Shown here piece after piece: positions 1 through 7,442 of a stretch of DNA of 64,000 nt. The notes below the pieces were generated by a model that saw only the letters and a program-made list of their open reading frames with translations, did not search any database and was not told where the DNA came from. Source of the stretch: Flavivirga rizhaonensis (GTDB lineage: Bacteria; Bacteroidota; Bacteroidia; Flavobacteriales; Flavobacteriaceae); assembly GCF_004791695.1 (NCBI RefSeq), contig NZ_SRSO01000007.1, forward strand, positions 124,001 to 188,000. The letters run 5' to 3'. Each line of letters starts with the position of its first letter. The stretch's first letter is position 1. A program made the position numbers and the translations under genes.

Positions 1-148
1 CATCAAAAAAAGCTCTTTCCTGATTTAATTTGCTTGCTTTTTTATTGTTGTATTTGATTCTATTAGCTGGTGTTGCAAATTTTTGACTTATTTTCTTTGG
101 GATAAATTTCTCTTTTGTAAGAGGATCTGTTTTGTATTTAATTTCCAT
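1..148 (-). CDS. Hypothetical protein, mobile-element-associated (partial, runs off the window)
   Basis: An open frame begins with ATG at 148 on the minus strand and continues past the left edge, giving at least 49 residues. The product is very basic and starts MEIKYKTDPLTKEKFIPKKI. The start lies one base past the stop of the HTH gene at 150-449, so the two are probably co-transcribed. I do not know a function. Small basic proteins of this look are common beside HTH/excisionase genes and integrases in flavobacterial integrated elements, which fits the neighbours here; that is a family-level impression, not a domain match. Confidence 0.55.
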   Translation of the reverse strand, partial: MEIKYKTDPLTKEKFIPKKISQKFATPANRIKYNNKKASKLNQERAFFD

Positions 149-149
149 G

Positions 150-449
150 TTATAAGCTAATTTTATTATTATTTAAGATATCATTTATGGCTTTGACTTC
201 ATACAGATAAACATCACCCAACTTAGTGTAAGGAAGAACGCCAGTTTCTCTGTATTTAATAATAGTATTTGATGAAATACCAAATAGATTTTTTAAATCA
301 GAATTTCGATAATATTTATTCGTTTTTGAATTTAAAGGAGCCTGTGAAGTACAGTTCTTAATTGAATCCAATTTCAATAAAATCGGCTCGAGCAAACTCT
401 CTATTGCTTTTATTGTCGGTATTGTTATTTCTTGTGAATGATCAGACAT
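150..449 (-). CDS. Helix-turn-helix excisionase-like DNA-binding protein
   Basis: The protein has 99 residues. The N-terminal half (about 1-45) is acidic to neutral and may form a short coiled segment with SIESLLEPILLKLDSI-like heptads. Residues 46-95 form a small winged-helix/MerR-type HTH of the kind in Bacteroidota excisionases: YYRNSDLKNLFGISSNTIIK, then YRETGVLPYTKLGDVYLYEV. The tyrosine/leucine wing after TKLGD is typical of this HTH_17-like group. It lies between two small element genes and 1.1 kb downstream of the integrase on the same strand, so a role in excision or in regulating the element is likely. No catalytic function is expected. Confidence 0.75.
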   Translation of the reverse strand: MSDHSQEITIPTIKAIESLLEPILLKLDSIKNCTSQAPLNSKTNKYYRNSDLKNLFGISSNTIIKYRETGVLPYTKLGDVYLYEVKAINDILNNNKISL

Positions 450-528
450 ATTTTTCTGTTTTAATATGTCTCAAAGAAAAAGAGTTGTTTTAAAATAACT
501 TTAGTTTAATAGCGAATTCGCAGCGAAT

Positions 529-1461
529 TTAATATTTAAGATTAGCTTTTCTAGTCTGCAATGTTAAAACTAGCTTATCAATTAGCTTATTGTGTCTAAT
601 TTTATCCACATCCTCTAGGCGCCAACTTGCTTCTGAGTATTCTCGATTCAATTTATCAATAGCCATTCTTTCCTTTTTCTTATTTTGATAAGTGAAGTTT
701 TTCTCAACAAAACTTTTCATTTCAGTAAGATTTTTTGAATCATTAAATTCATCAAATACAATTAGTTTTTCTTCGATTAGAATTCTAAACAAATGTGCAA
801 TATTTTTTTTATCCAGATTAAAATTACAAATCTTAACATTTCTTTGCGTTTGTTTTACCTCATTTGAATTTACTAAGTTTAAACTTTTGAAATCTGTAAA
901 TTCTACATACTGATGTAATGATTTGATATATTCAGATAGAATTGATAATGCATGTCTATAAGACTTAATTGAATAAAGTAGTAATCCTTTTTCAAAATCT
1001 AATTCGTCTTTGAAGTCATTAAATTCCTTTTTAAATAGTTCTAAAAACCAGAAGATTCGCATTTCAGATGAATTTGGTACTGGAGAATTATTAAAAAATT
1101 TTTTAAAACTACTTTTATTTGAATTGCGTGCTGGGAGAAGATAATCGTAATCTGTTTTTTTGATTGAATAGTTTTCGAAAAAAATAGGCAAATTATAGTT
1201 GTTTTCAAGCAACCAAATAATTCTCTTATTCAAAATATCTAAGAGGTTTTGTAGATATTCTTTATGATTTAAACCTGCGTTTAATTGAATGTGTAATAGA
1301 TTTTTAATTCTATCTATTTGTTCATTGTGATACGAGTCAATTTTAATATTTATCCATTGATTATTAAATAAATAGCTTTTGTTTTTTTCACTAAACTCAA
1401 TGTTAAATTTTGAAAATTCAATTATAGCTTGATCTGTTTTATGTGCGAAATTATAATCCAT
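529..1461 (-). CDS. Hypothetical protein of an integrated element
   Basis: This is a 310-residue, Lys/Asn-rich, apparently soluble protein with no signal peptide or membrane segment. It is predicted to be largely helical: a central FWFLELFKKEFNDFKDEL region is followed by repeated amphipathic helices, and the C-terminus (about 240-310) is highly charged. I do not recognise the family. It is placed between the integrase and the HTH gene, as RteC-type or other accessory proteins are in Bacteroidota conjugative elements, but I see no diagnostic RteC motif and do not assign that name. A spaced A+T-rich gap of about 80 bp separates it from the HTH gene. Confidence 0.6.
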   Translation of the reverse strand: MDYNFAHKTDQAIIEFSKFNIEFSEKNKSYLFNNQWINIKIDSYHNEQIDRIKNLLHIQLNAGLNHKEYLQNLLDILNKRIIWLLENNYNLPIFFENYSIKKTDYDYLLPARNSNKSSFKKFFNNSPVPNSSEMRIFWFLELFKKEFNDFKDELDFEKGLLLYSIKSYRHALSILSEYIKSLHQYVEFTDFKSLNLVNSNEVKQTQRNVKICNFNLDKKNIAHLFRILIEEKLIVFDEFNDSKNLTEMKSFVEKNFTYQNKKKERMAIDKLNREYSEASWRLEDVDKIRHNKLIDKLVLTLQTRKANLKY

Positions 1462-1568
1462 AATTTTTAAGATATGTAAACAAATATATTATATCCAATC
1501 CATAAAACTTATGAGTTTTAAGATTCTAATTGCGATTTTTAGACAAAATCGCAATTATTTTTTATCAG

Positions 1569-2792
1569 CTATTTATATTTCAATTTTAGTTTTTGCATAT
1601 CGTCCAATACGTTTGAATCCAGTACCTTAGCATAATGTTGAGTCTGTTTTATATTTGAATGTCCCATCATAGCTGAAACATTTTCCAATCTAACTCCGTT
1701 TCCTAAGGTTACTGTTGTTGCAAAAGTGTGTCTTGCGACGTACCAAGTTAAGTTTTTAGCAATTCCACATATATCTGCAATTTCTTTTAAATAAGCATTC
1801 ATTTTTTGATTGGATATTTTAGGAATTAATGTTTCTTGTTTGTACTTATATTTTTTAATAATTCTTTGAACTGGTGGTAAAACAGGGACGTTAGCTCTAA
1901 TACCAGTTTTAATTCTATCAGTAATTATCCATAAATCTCCATCATTACTACAGATTAAATTTTCTGATGTTAAGCTTTCCGCATCAATAGGTGCATACCC
2001 GGTGTAGCAACTAAAAAGGAATATATCTTTTACTTTTTCCAACCGTTCAATTTTAAATACCCTTTCTTCAATTTTATTCAATTCTTCTTGTGTTAAAAAT
2101 GTAGCGTCTTTTTTCTGTAATTTGCCGTCATATTTTGAAAACGGGTTTTTAACTATTAAGTCTAGTTTAATTCCGAAATTACATACGGTCTTAAAAGTTT
2201 TGAAATACTTCACTACTGAATTGTTTTGTATTCCAACTCTTCCTTTATACTCGCTTTCATACTTTAAAAAGGATTCAAGGTTATGTATAAATGCACCTGT
2301 AATTTTTTCCACAGCTATATTATCAATTTTATATTTTTTGCGTAAGAATATTTTAATTAAGTTTTTGGCTCGATCATATTTTTGTAAAGAAGCAGGAGAG
2401 CGTTCTCCATATTTCACTTTTCTTTCAAAATCTTTATTATGAATATCAAATATGTCAAGTAAACCTATTTTGGTTTTAGTTTTGACTTGCTTTTTTCCAA
2501 GAATGTCAATTTTAATTTCATTAAGATTAATAGTAGCATTGTTTTTAAGTAATAAATTGAATTTTGTTTCAAATAACATAGCCAGTGAGTCTAGAGAAGC
2601 TTTAATAACTTTTTCTTTTTGAATCCTTAAAGGTCCTCTTAAATTGCTGGTAAATTTCCAACGCTCTTTACTAATGTATTTACCAGTGCTCATGGTAATA
2701 CTTTTACCTTGATAAGAAATTTTGGCGTAAATAGGGCATTCGTCATTACTATTTGACTTTTCCGATTTGATAAAATAAATAATTTTAAGCAT
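1569..2792 (-). CDS. Tyrosine site-specific recombinase (integrase), Bacteroidota type
   Basis: At 407 residues this is full length for the family. Residues 1-95 form an arm-type DNA-binding domain (PIYAKISYQGKSITMSTGKY), about 105-205 a SAM-like core-binding domain, and 215-400 the catalytic domain. Visible catalytic elements are the beta-hairpin Lys (DRIKTG), ARHTFAT with the second Arg, MGHSNIKQT with the His, and the nucleophile in QHYAKV. Box I reads YTGYAPIDAESL, so the usual first Arg is missing, as in CTnDOT-like integrases. The first His of HxxR also appears as Tyr (WYVAR). It is probably the integrase of the element whose other genes lie to its left. Inverted gttaccct/agggtaac repeats stand just beyond its start. 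Confidence 0.92.
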   Translation of the reverse strand: MLKIIYFIKSEKSNSNDECPIYAKISYQGKSITMSTGKYISKERWKFTSNLRGPLRIQKEKVIKASLDSLAMLFETKFNLLLKNNATINLNEIKIDILGKKQVKTKTKIGLLDIFDIHNKDFERKVKYGERSPASLQKYDRAKNLIKIFLRKKYKIDNIAVEKITGAFIHNLESFLKYESEYKGRVGIQNNSVVKYFKTFKTVCNFGIKLDLIVKNPFSKYDGKLQKKDATFLTQEELNKIEERVFKIERLEKVKDIFLFSCYTGYAPIDAESLTSENLICSNDGDLWIITDRIKTGIRANVPVLPPVQRIIKKYKYKQETLIPKISNQKMNAYLKEIADICGIAKNLTWYVARHTFATTVTLGNGVRLENVSAMMGHSNIKQTQHYAKVLDSNVLDDMQKLKLKYK

Positions 2793-2879
2793 AGCTTAGT
2801 TTTTAAATTAGTACTAATTGATTTAAAAACATTTTGATAGCCTAATGTTTTAGGCGAATTCGCTGCGAATTCTTAAAAA

Positions 2880-2945
2880 GTAGTTACCCTAAGTTTGGAA
2901 TCGAACCTAAAATGCGATAGGGTAACCAATAGGGTAACTAAACTA
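2880..2945. repeat. Clustered inverted gttaccct / agggtaac repeats, candidate att region
   Basis: Within 66 bases upstream of the intact integrase there is one tagttaccct copy, then agggtaacc and agggtaacta in the opposite orientation. The outer pair forms an inverted repeat around a 35-40 base centre. The same octamer recurs at 4093-4100 and 9810-9817 downstream of each decayed integrase. This suggests recombinase binding or crossover sites. A crossover point cannot be proven from one window. Confidence 0.4.
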
Positions 2946-2983
2946 TGCGTTTTTATGTGCGATTTGAAAATAGTCAAAAAAAG

Positions 2984-3016
2984 AAAACCCTTTAAACACT
3001 GAGTTTAAAGGGTTTT
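2984..3016. terminator. Strong hairpin, probable bidirectional terminator
   Basis: Two perfect 14-base arms (AAAACCCTTTAAAC and its complement) flank a 5-base loop, with A-rich and T-rich shoulders. This is the shape of an intrinsic terminator working in both directions. It separates the integrase region from the decayed integrase on the right. Confidence 0.7.
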
Positions 3017-3812
3017 TGAAATTTTATGTTTCTTTTGAAACATCGTTTCAGCGGAGAACAAGCACCTTTTCCATTACTTTTTTCACTAGAAAATCAAGAA
3101 GCAACCTCGAAGAGCTTAACATTTATGCACGCATAAACGTTAACGGTAAAAGAGCCGAAATCAGTCTAAAAAGGTGTGCAAATTCCATACAATGGGATTC
3201 CACCAAAAACAAGGGTAGGGGAAATTCAGAAAAAATAAGAGCCCTGAACGCCTATTTAGACCAAGTGTATGGTAAACTACTCCAATGCCACAAACAGCTT
3301 GTAGAAGAGGATAAAATAATAACCTCGAATGCCATAAAGTCTCGATATTTGGGAGAAGATGATAATAGTAAAACCTTAAAAGAGTTAATTGCTTATCATA
3401 ATGGCAATATGATTCACGTTCTAAAAGCAGGAACGATGAAGAATTATTACACAACGGAACGATACTTGCAGAAGTTTTACGGAAGAAAAAGAGACTGAAA
3501 GATATCTATTTAAAACAATTGAATTTTAGATTTATCACAGATTTTGAACATTACCTGAGAACCTACAAAAACTACAAAAATGAATTGCTGTTATCTAATA
3601 ATGGCGTGATGAAACATTTGGAGCGTTTTAAAAAAATGGTAAACCTAGCCATCAAACTAGAATGGATGAACAAAAGCCCGTTTAGCCAATTTCAATTAAA
3701 GTATAATAAATACGACAGGCAGTTTTTAAATGAAAGAGAATTGCAGCTAATAGAAGCTACCGAGTTTACAAGCAGCGACCGTTTACAAAAAATCAAAAAT
3801 TGTTTATGGTGT
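3016..3812 (+). pseudogene. Decayed tyrosine recombinase (integrase), frameshifted and truncated
   Basis: The first frame (3016-3498) encodes an arm domain with NIYARINVNGKRAEISLKR, WDSTKNKGRGNSEKIRALN and the start of the SAM-like domain. It breaks near 3490. A second frame (3519 onward) continues with FRFITDFEHYLRTYKNYK, the NNGVMKHLERFKKMVNLAIK helix and YDRQFLNERELQLIE. Homology stops near 3810 at IKN, before any catalytic Arg, His or Tyr. Nothing after that belongs to an integrase: the DNA passes into a minus-strand mobilisation-gene remnant. The gene is therefore dead through at least one frameshift plus loss of the catalytic domain. It is a different lineage from the intact integrase at 1569-2792 and closer to the second wreck at 9155-9685. 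Confidence 0.88.
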
Positions 3813-3954
3813 CATGAAGGAGAAAGTCCAGTATCTTCAAAAAAAGCAATCATATAATCAAGCGTTTCAGAGTGACTGGGACTTGTTTTTTTGAATATTC
3901 TTTGAATTTTTCGATGACCTTTTTCTTTAACCGAATCGTATTAAAATCATCCAT
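3812..3954 (-). pseudogene. BfmA/BtgA-like mobilisation protein remnant, frameshifted
   Basis: Reading leftward from ATG at 3954 gives MDDFNTIRLKKKVIEKFKEY, then SKKQVP. After a one-frame slip the protein continues SHSETLDYMIAFFEDTGLSP to a stop at 3812. Together the two frames reconstruct the N-terminus of the BfmA/BtgA-like small mobilisation proteins of Bacteroidota (N-terminal FNTIRLK..., then SHxETL...MI.FF). The gene is both frameshifted and truncated, and its distal end abuts the broken integrase tail-to-tail. The pairing shows that an integrated or mobilisable element once lay here and collapsed by deletion. Confidence 0.65.
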
Positions 3955-4071
3955 ATTTTATTGAATTGTTACAATGGATCCTTTATTTTACTTGCTTCAT
4001 TTTTGCGTTAAATTACAAAAAAATAAAATTCTAAAACAGGTGTATTTATTTGATTTTCAGTTAAATACTAG

Positions 4072-4110
4072 ATAAGTAACATCGCTCTGCGTGTTACCCT
4101 CTTGCTCTTC
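4072..4110. repeat. Hairpin module, copy 1 (shared with 9789-9827)
   Basis: The segment contains a dyad, gtaaca-t-cgc-(tct)-gcg-tgttac at 4076-4097, followed by cctcttgctcttc. An almost identical segment lies at 9789-9827, where the loop is gta instead of tct. Both copies stand downstream of a decayed integrase. It could be an attachment site, an element terminus or a terminator; the sequence alone does not decide between these. Confidence 0.6.
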
Positions 4111-4354
4111 TGGCTCTAGTGTCCAGAAAAGATCCAGGGTACATCATATCGCTAACAAAACAATGAAAAAGCAATTGCATATGTGTGCTTTGTCTGCTGT
4201 TCGACATGACCCAGAACTTAAAATCTATTATGAAAGAAAAGCCAATGAAGGAAAAAATAAAATGCTCGTACTTAACAATGTTAGAAACAAACTCGTTTTG
4301 AGAGTTTGTGCTGTTATTAAACGACAAAAACCGTATCAAAAAAGAGTCGCTTAA
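4108..4354 (+). pseudogene. IS110-family transposase, C-terminal remnant
   Basis: The frame encodes about 80 residues matching the end of IS110/IS116/IS902-type transposases: SGSSVQKRSRVHHIANKTMK, then QLHMCALSAV, ELKIYYERKANEGKNKM and NNVRNKLVLRVCAVIKRQ. The N-terminal DEDD catalytic part is absent. The fragment interrupts the repeated module: the left half of the module ends at about 4110 and the right half resumes at 4417, whereas the second copy at 9789-9931 is continuous. The insertion therefore came after the module was duplicated. The ATG at 4091 lies in the hairpin module and is not the transposase start. Confidence 0.82.
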
Positions 4355-4416
4355 ATATGCTGTGTTTTTATGACTTAAATTTTTCATTTTTTCTTTGGTT
4401 TTAACATAGAAATTCT

Positions 4417-4519
4417 CCTTAGTTTTACATTAATAGTTTTCATAGAAGTATTTATATGATATTTAGCTCTATTAATTTATAACTTCTTATCGGAGAAATA
4501 CTCTCTATAATTGTTAACT
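4417..4519. repeat. Right half of the duplicated module, copy 1
   Basis: The stretch from cttagttttac to ctctataattgt matches 9829-9931 with scattered substitutions. It is noncoding and is separated from its left half (4072-4110) by the IS110 remnant. Confidence 0.55.
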
Positions 4520-4603
4520 ATGACTAAACTGATAAGAGCGAATTACGCACTAATTTTAATAGCTAAAATAATTAGCATAATTAACTATACTATATTTACT
4601 TTG

Positions 4604-4646
4604 GTCTACATTTGTAGACTTAATAATTATTGTCTACATTTGTAGA
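4604..4646. promoter_or_regulatory. Double BlaI-type operator
   Basis: Two copies of tctacatttgtaga stand at 4605-4618 and 4633-4646, 28 bases apart centre to centre. The first extends to a 16-base palindrome, gtctaca-tt-tgtagac. TACA/TGTA dyads are the known operator type of BlaI/MecI repressors. The sites end 21 bases before the repressor gene, so autoregulation is very likely. A partial half-site (acatgtag) follows at about 4659. Confidence 0.85.
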
Positions 4647-4667
4647 TGTAAAATAAAAACATGTAGT

Positions 4668-5036
4668 ATGCAACTTCCAAAAGCCGAAGAACAAGTAATG
4701 AAATATTTGTGGAAAATCAATAAGGCATTTATGAAGGATTTGCTGAATGAGTATCCCGAGCCAAAACCTGCATCAACAACAATTTCTACGCTTATAAAAA
4801 GATTATCCAAAAAAGGTTTTATTGGCTATAAAACTATTGGCAAATCAAGAGAGTATTTCCCAAAGGTTAAAAAATCAGGCTATTCCTCGTATCAAATAAA
4901 AGAGTTAATTAAGGGTTTATTCAACGAGAGTACTTCACAGTTTGCATCATTTTTTACAAGAACAACTGATTTTTCAGAAGAGGAGTTAAACCAATTAAAA
5001 GATATTCTAGACAAACAACTAAAAAGTAAAAAGTAA
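4668..5036 (+). CDS. BlaI/MecI/CopY-family transcriptional repressor
   Basis: The protein has 122 residues, the usual length. The N-terminal winged helix (about 1-75) shows the family signature: LPKAEEQVMKYLWKINKAFM, STTISTLIKRLSKKGFIGYK, then the wing GKSREYFPKV. The C-terminal part (80-122) is the dimerisation region with the LNQLKDIL helix. In this family the repressor binds TACA/TGTA dyads and is inactivated by cleavage triggered by a BlaR1/MecR1-like membrane protease. Here such a protease gene overlaps its stop codon by one base (TAATG), and two operator copies lie directly upstream. No beta-lactamase is present. The plausible targets are this operon and possibly the propeller genes that follow. 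Confidence 0.93.
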   Translation: MQLPKAEEQVMKYLWKINKAFMKDLLNEYPEPKPASTTISTLIKRLSKKGFIGYKTIGKSREYFPKVKKSGYSSYQIKELIKGLFNESTSQFASFFTRTTDFSEEELNQLKDILDKQLKSKK

Positions 5037-6211
5037 TGTTAATTTATATTATCAAATCAACACTATGCTTAGCCTTTTTTATTGGGTTATACTATCTTTT
5101 TTTAGAAAGAGAAAAGATGCATCAATTCAATCGGTTTTATTTGTTAAGCGCTATTTTTTTATCCCTGTTCATACCAATATTAGATATTTCTATAGATTTT
5201 GGATTATCATTTGATCAGTTGTATGTTGAATATTTTTCAAGCCAAGAAACGCTAAAACCTTTGGTGGTTAGTACTGAGTCTAGTTCTAGTTTAGTAACTT
5301 CTGGGCAAACTGAAAGAAGTATTAGTAATCTATATTTTTGGATTGGATATTTACTGGTGTTTGTTGTGTTAGTATTCCGTTTTATTAAAAATCTAGCTGC
5401 TATTTACAAAACAATTAGAGTTAATAAAAAAGTTGTTTATAAAAATTCCAATTTAGTATTGTTAGAAAGAGAAACCGAATCTCATACTTTTTTTAAGTAC
5501 ATTTTTTTGAATAAATCAAATTACAACAGTAAAAGAGTTGCAGATGAAGTGCTTACTCATGAATTAACCCATGTGAAACAATTACATACACTTGATGTTA
5601 TTCTAATTGAATTGGTTCATTTGTTATTCTGGTTCAACCCATTATTTATAATATATAAAAAAGCAATCAAATTAAATCACGAATTTATTGCTGATAATAA
5701 GGTTGTTGAAAAACATAAGAACGTTTATTCTTATCAGAAAATGCTAATAGGAATAGCCTCAAATTATAGAGTTCATTTGGTAAACAATTTTAATTTTATT
5801 GTAACAAAAAAAAGATTGGATATGATGAATATTAGAAAAAACGAACTAAAAATAATAATAAATAAAAGTGGAATAATATTCTTAGTATTTGTATTGATCT
5901 TGGTTTTTAGCAAAAATAGTACCTCACAAAACAAAATTAATAAATCTAATTATTTGGAAAATATTACCAATGCTAAAACTGAGATTATTAAAGGTAAAAT
6001 TGTAAATGAAGATGGAGAAGGCATACAGGCAATCATTATTGTGAGGGGAGTTGATAGTGGAGTTAAGTGTAATATAGATGGTGATTTCGTCATTAGAGCT
6101 TTATCAAATCAAATTCTTGATATTTCTCATAAAGGTTATCAATCACAAGAAGTAAAAATAGGTGAAAAAAAATCTTTTAATATTAACCTTATAAAAGATC
6201 TTAAAAATTAA
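5036..6211 (+). CDS. BlaR1-like M56 membrane peptidase with C-terminal carboxypeptidase-regulatory-like domain
   Basis: The protein has 391 residues. Residues 1-110 hold three likely transmembrane helices (start, FLSLFIPIL region, YFWIGYLLVFVVLVFRFI). A cytoplasmic M56 zinc peptidase domain follows, with HELTH (HExxH) near 180 and the downstream NHEFIADN segment supplying the third ligand. A further membrane helix is at about 282-300 (GIIFLVFVLILVF). The C-terminal ~80 residues form a carboxypeptidase-D regulatory-like beta-sandwich (KGKIVNEDGEGIQAIIIVRG, then ISHKGYQSQEVKIG) instead of a penicillin-binding sensor. In known BlaR1 systems, ligand sensing outside leads to protease activation and repressor loss. 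This one would sense something other than a beta-lactam. It is translationally coupled to the repressor. Confidence 0.9.
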   Translation: MLIYIIKSTLCLAFFIGLYYLFLEREKMHQFNRFYLLSAIFLSLFIPILDISIDFGLSFDQLYVEYFSSQETLKPLVVSTESSSSLVTSGQTERSISNLYFWIGYLLVFVVLVFRFIKNLAAIYKTIRVNKKVVYKNSNLVLLERETESHTFFKYIFLNKSNYNSKRVADEVLTHELTHVKQLHTLDVILIELVHLLFWFNPLFIIYKKAIKLNHEFIADNKVVEKHKNVYSYQKMLIGIASNYRVHLVNNFNFIVTKKRLDMMNIRKNELKIIINKSGIIFLVFVLILVFSKNSTSQNKINKSNYLENITNAKTEIIKGKIVNEDGEGIQAIIIVRGVDSGVKCNIDGDFVIRALSNQILDISHKGYQSQEVKIGEKKSFNINLIKDLKN

Positions 6212-6357
6212 AAAGAGTAGTCTTGTTAAAGTTTTTAAAGACACAGTCACTAATAAATATTAAGGAGTAGGTTTAACTAGTACAAATATATTTTTAAAAG
6301 GAGCAAACTAGCGGATTTCACTCAAATTAGTAACCTAATATAATTAAAATTAAAAAA

Positions 6358-7437
6358 ATGAAGAAAATATTACTTGTAATAACCTTAGCTCTATTTAACT
6401 TTTCCTTACAATCACAAGAAAAATCAAAAATAATTGAGGTTGATGTAAAAAAGAGTACCTCCTTTAGTTTATCTCAAATTGTTGAAGAGATTACAATGGT
6501 TACTCTATCAAAACCTAATAACTTGTCGCTATATAAAATAAGTAAAATATTATTAATTGATAATTTTTTGTATGTATTATCTGGAAGTGAGGAGAATAAA
6601 GGATTTCCAGAATATGTATTGCAATTTGATTTAAAAGGTAACTTTATAAAAGAATTGGATCGCAAAAATAAAGAAACGGGAGAGCTTATGGAGGTAACAG
6701 GGCTTTTTTATAGTGATGATAAAATATATGTTCGGTATAAAAATAAACACAAAAAATATGCTGTATTTAATAGTCAAGGAGATTTTGAATATTCAAAGAA
6801 TAATAACGACTCATTTATTTGTGCTTTTAATAATGGTTTATGGAATGAAAATGTATCATTTGATTTTGATAAAGGAATTGCTATTCATACGGTAGAAAAA
6901 AGAAATAGAACAACTAATAAAGTAAAAACTATATTGAAATATAAAGAAAATTTAAAGCCTAAATTTATTAAAAATAAAATTAAGGGCTCTATTCTTGCAG
7001 ATTATTCAGTTACAGATAACAAACTATTTATTGCTGTTGATCATACAAAAACAGTATATATTATGGATAATGAAAATAAAATGTCTGCTTTTCAATTTAA
7101 CTTAAAAAACAACTCTCCTAGCACGTTTAGTATTAAGCCGTTAAGCTGTGGTTTAAATAATTATATAAAATTTGGTTATATGAGTGGTACTACACCATAT
7201 ATTTATCTTTATAATATAAAGGATAACACTGGCAATAATATAAAGATATCATGGGGGAAAAACAGAAAACTAATCTCGGGAATACAAGATGATATACTAA
7301 ACACAGGTTTTGTGAATTTAAGAAATACCAATGTAAAAGAACTAGGGTATTTCACAAAACGTAAGTATGATTTACCAGAAATATTTAATGAGAGTGATGA
7401 TTCTGATTCTGTTGTCTTTATTGTAAAACTTAAATAA
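6358..7437 (+). CDS. 6-bladed beta-propeller family exported protein
   Basis: The protein has 359 residues. An N-terminal signal peptide (KILLVITLALFNFSLQSQ) indicates export. Without a lipobox Cys it is probably periplasmic or released. The body carries repeated beta-strand units such as VLQFDLKGNFIKELDRK and IYVRYKNKHKKYAVFNSQGD. It ends with a GIQDDILNTGF segment, which matches GFEDDILKTGV in the next gene. The usual GxGPxEY motif of the family is not evident, so it is a diverged member. It is separated by five bases from the related lipoprotein gene downstream and lies about 150 bases after the M56 gene. The propellers may be ligand-binding partners of the BlaI/M56 regulator, but this is inference. 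Confidence 0.72.
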   Translation: MKKILLVITLALFNFSLQSQEKSKIIEVDVKKSTSFSLSQIVEEITMVTLSKPNNLSLYKISKILLIDNFLYVLSGSEENKGFPEYVLQFDLKGNFIKELDRKNKETGELMEVTGLFYSDDKIYVRYKNKHKKYAVFNSQGDFEYSKNNNDSFICAFNNGLWNENVSFDFDKGIAIHTVEKRNRTTNKVKTILKYKENLKPKFIKNKIKGSILADYSVTDNKLFIAVDHTKTVYIMDNENKMSAFQFNLKNNSPSTFSIKPLSCGLNNYIKFGYMSGTTPYIYLYNIKDNTGNNIKISWGKNRKLISGIQDDILNTGFVNLRNTNVKELGYFTKRKYDLPEIFNESDDSDSVVFIVKLK

Positions 7438-7442
7438 AAGGC

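Noticed and set aside
529-1461. RteC-type regulator
   Set aside because: The position fits, but no diagnostic RteC motif could be seen.
2122-2442. 106-residue open frame on the plus strand
   Set aside because: Antisense shadow of the intact integrase.
2890-2912. T-loop-like sequence (ggttcgattcc on the minus strand) suggesting a tRNA 3' end at the integrase
   Set aside because: The stem has a mismatch and no anticodon arm or acceptor partner is found upstream.
4091-4107. ATG at 4091 as the start of a small gene
   Set aside because: It lies in the duplicated hairpin module; homology to the IS110-type transposase begins only later.
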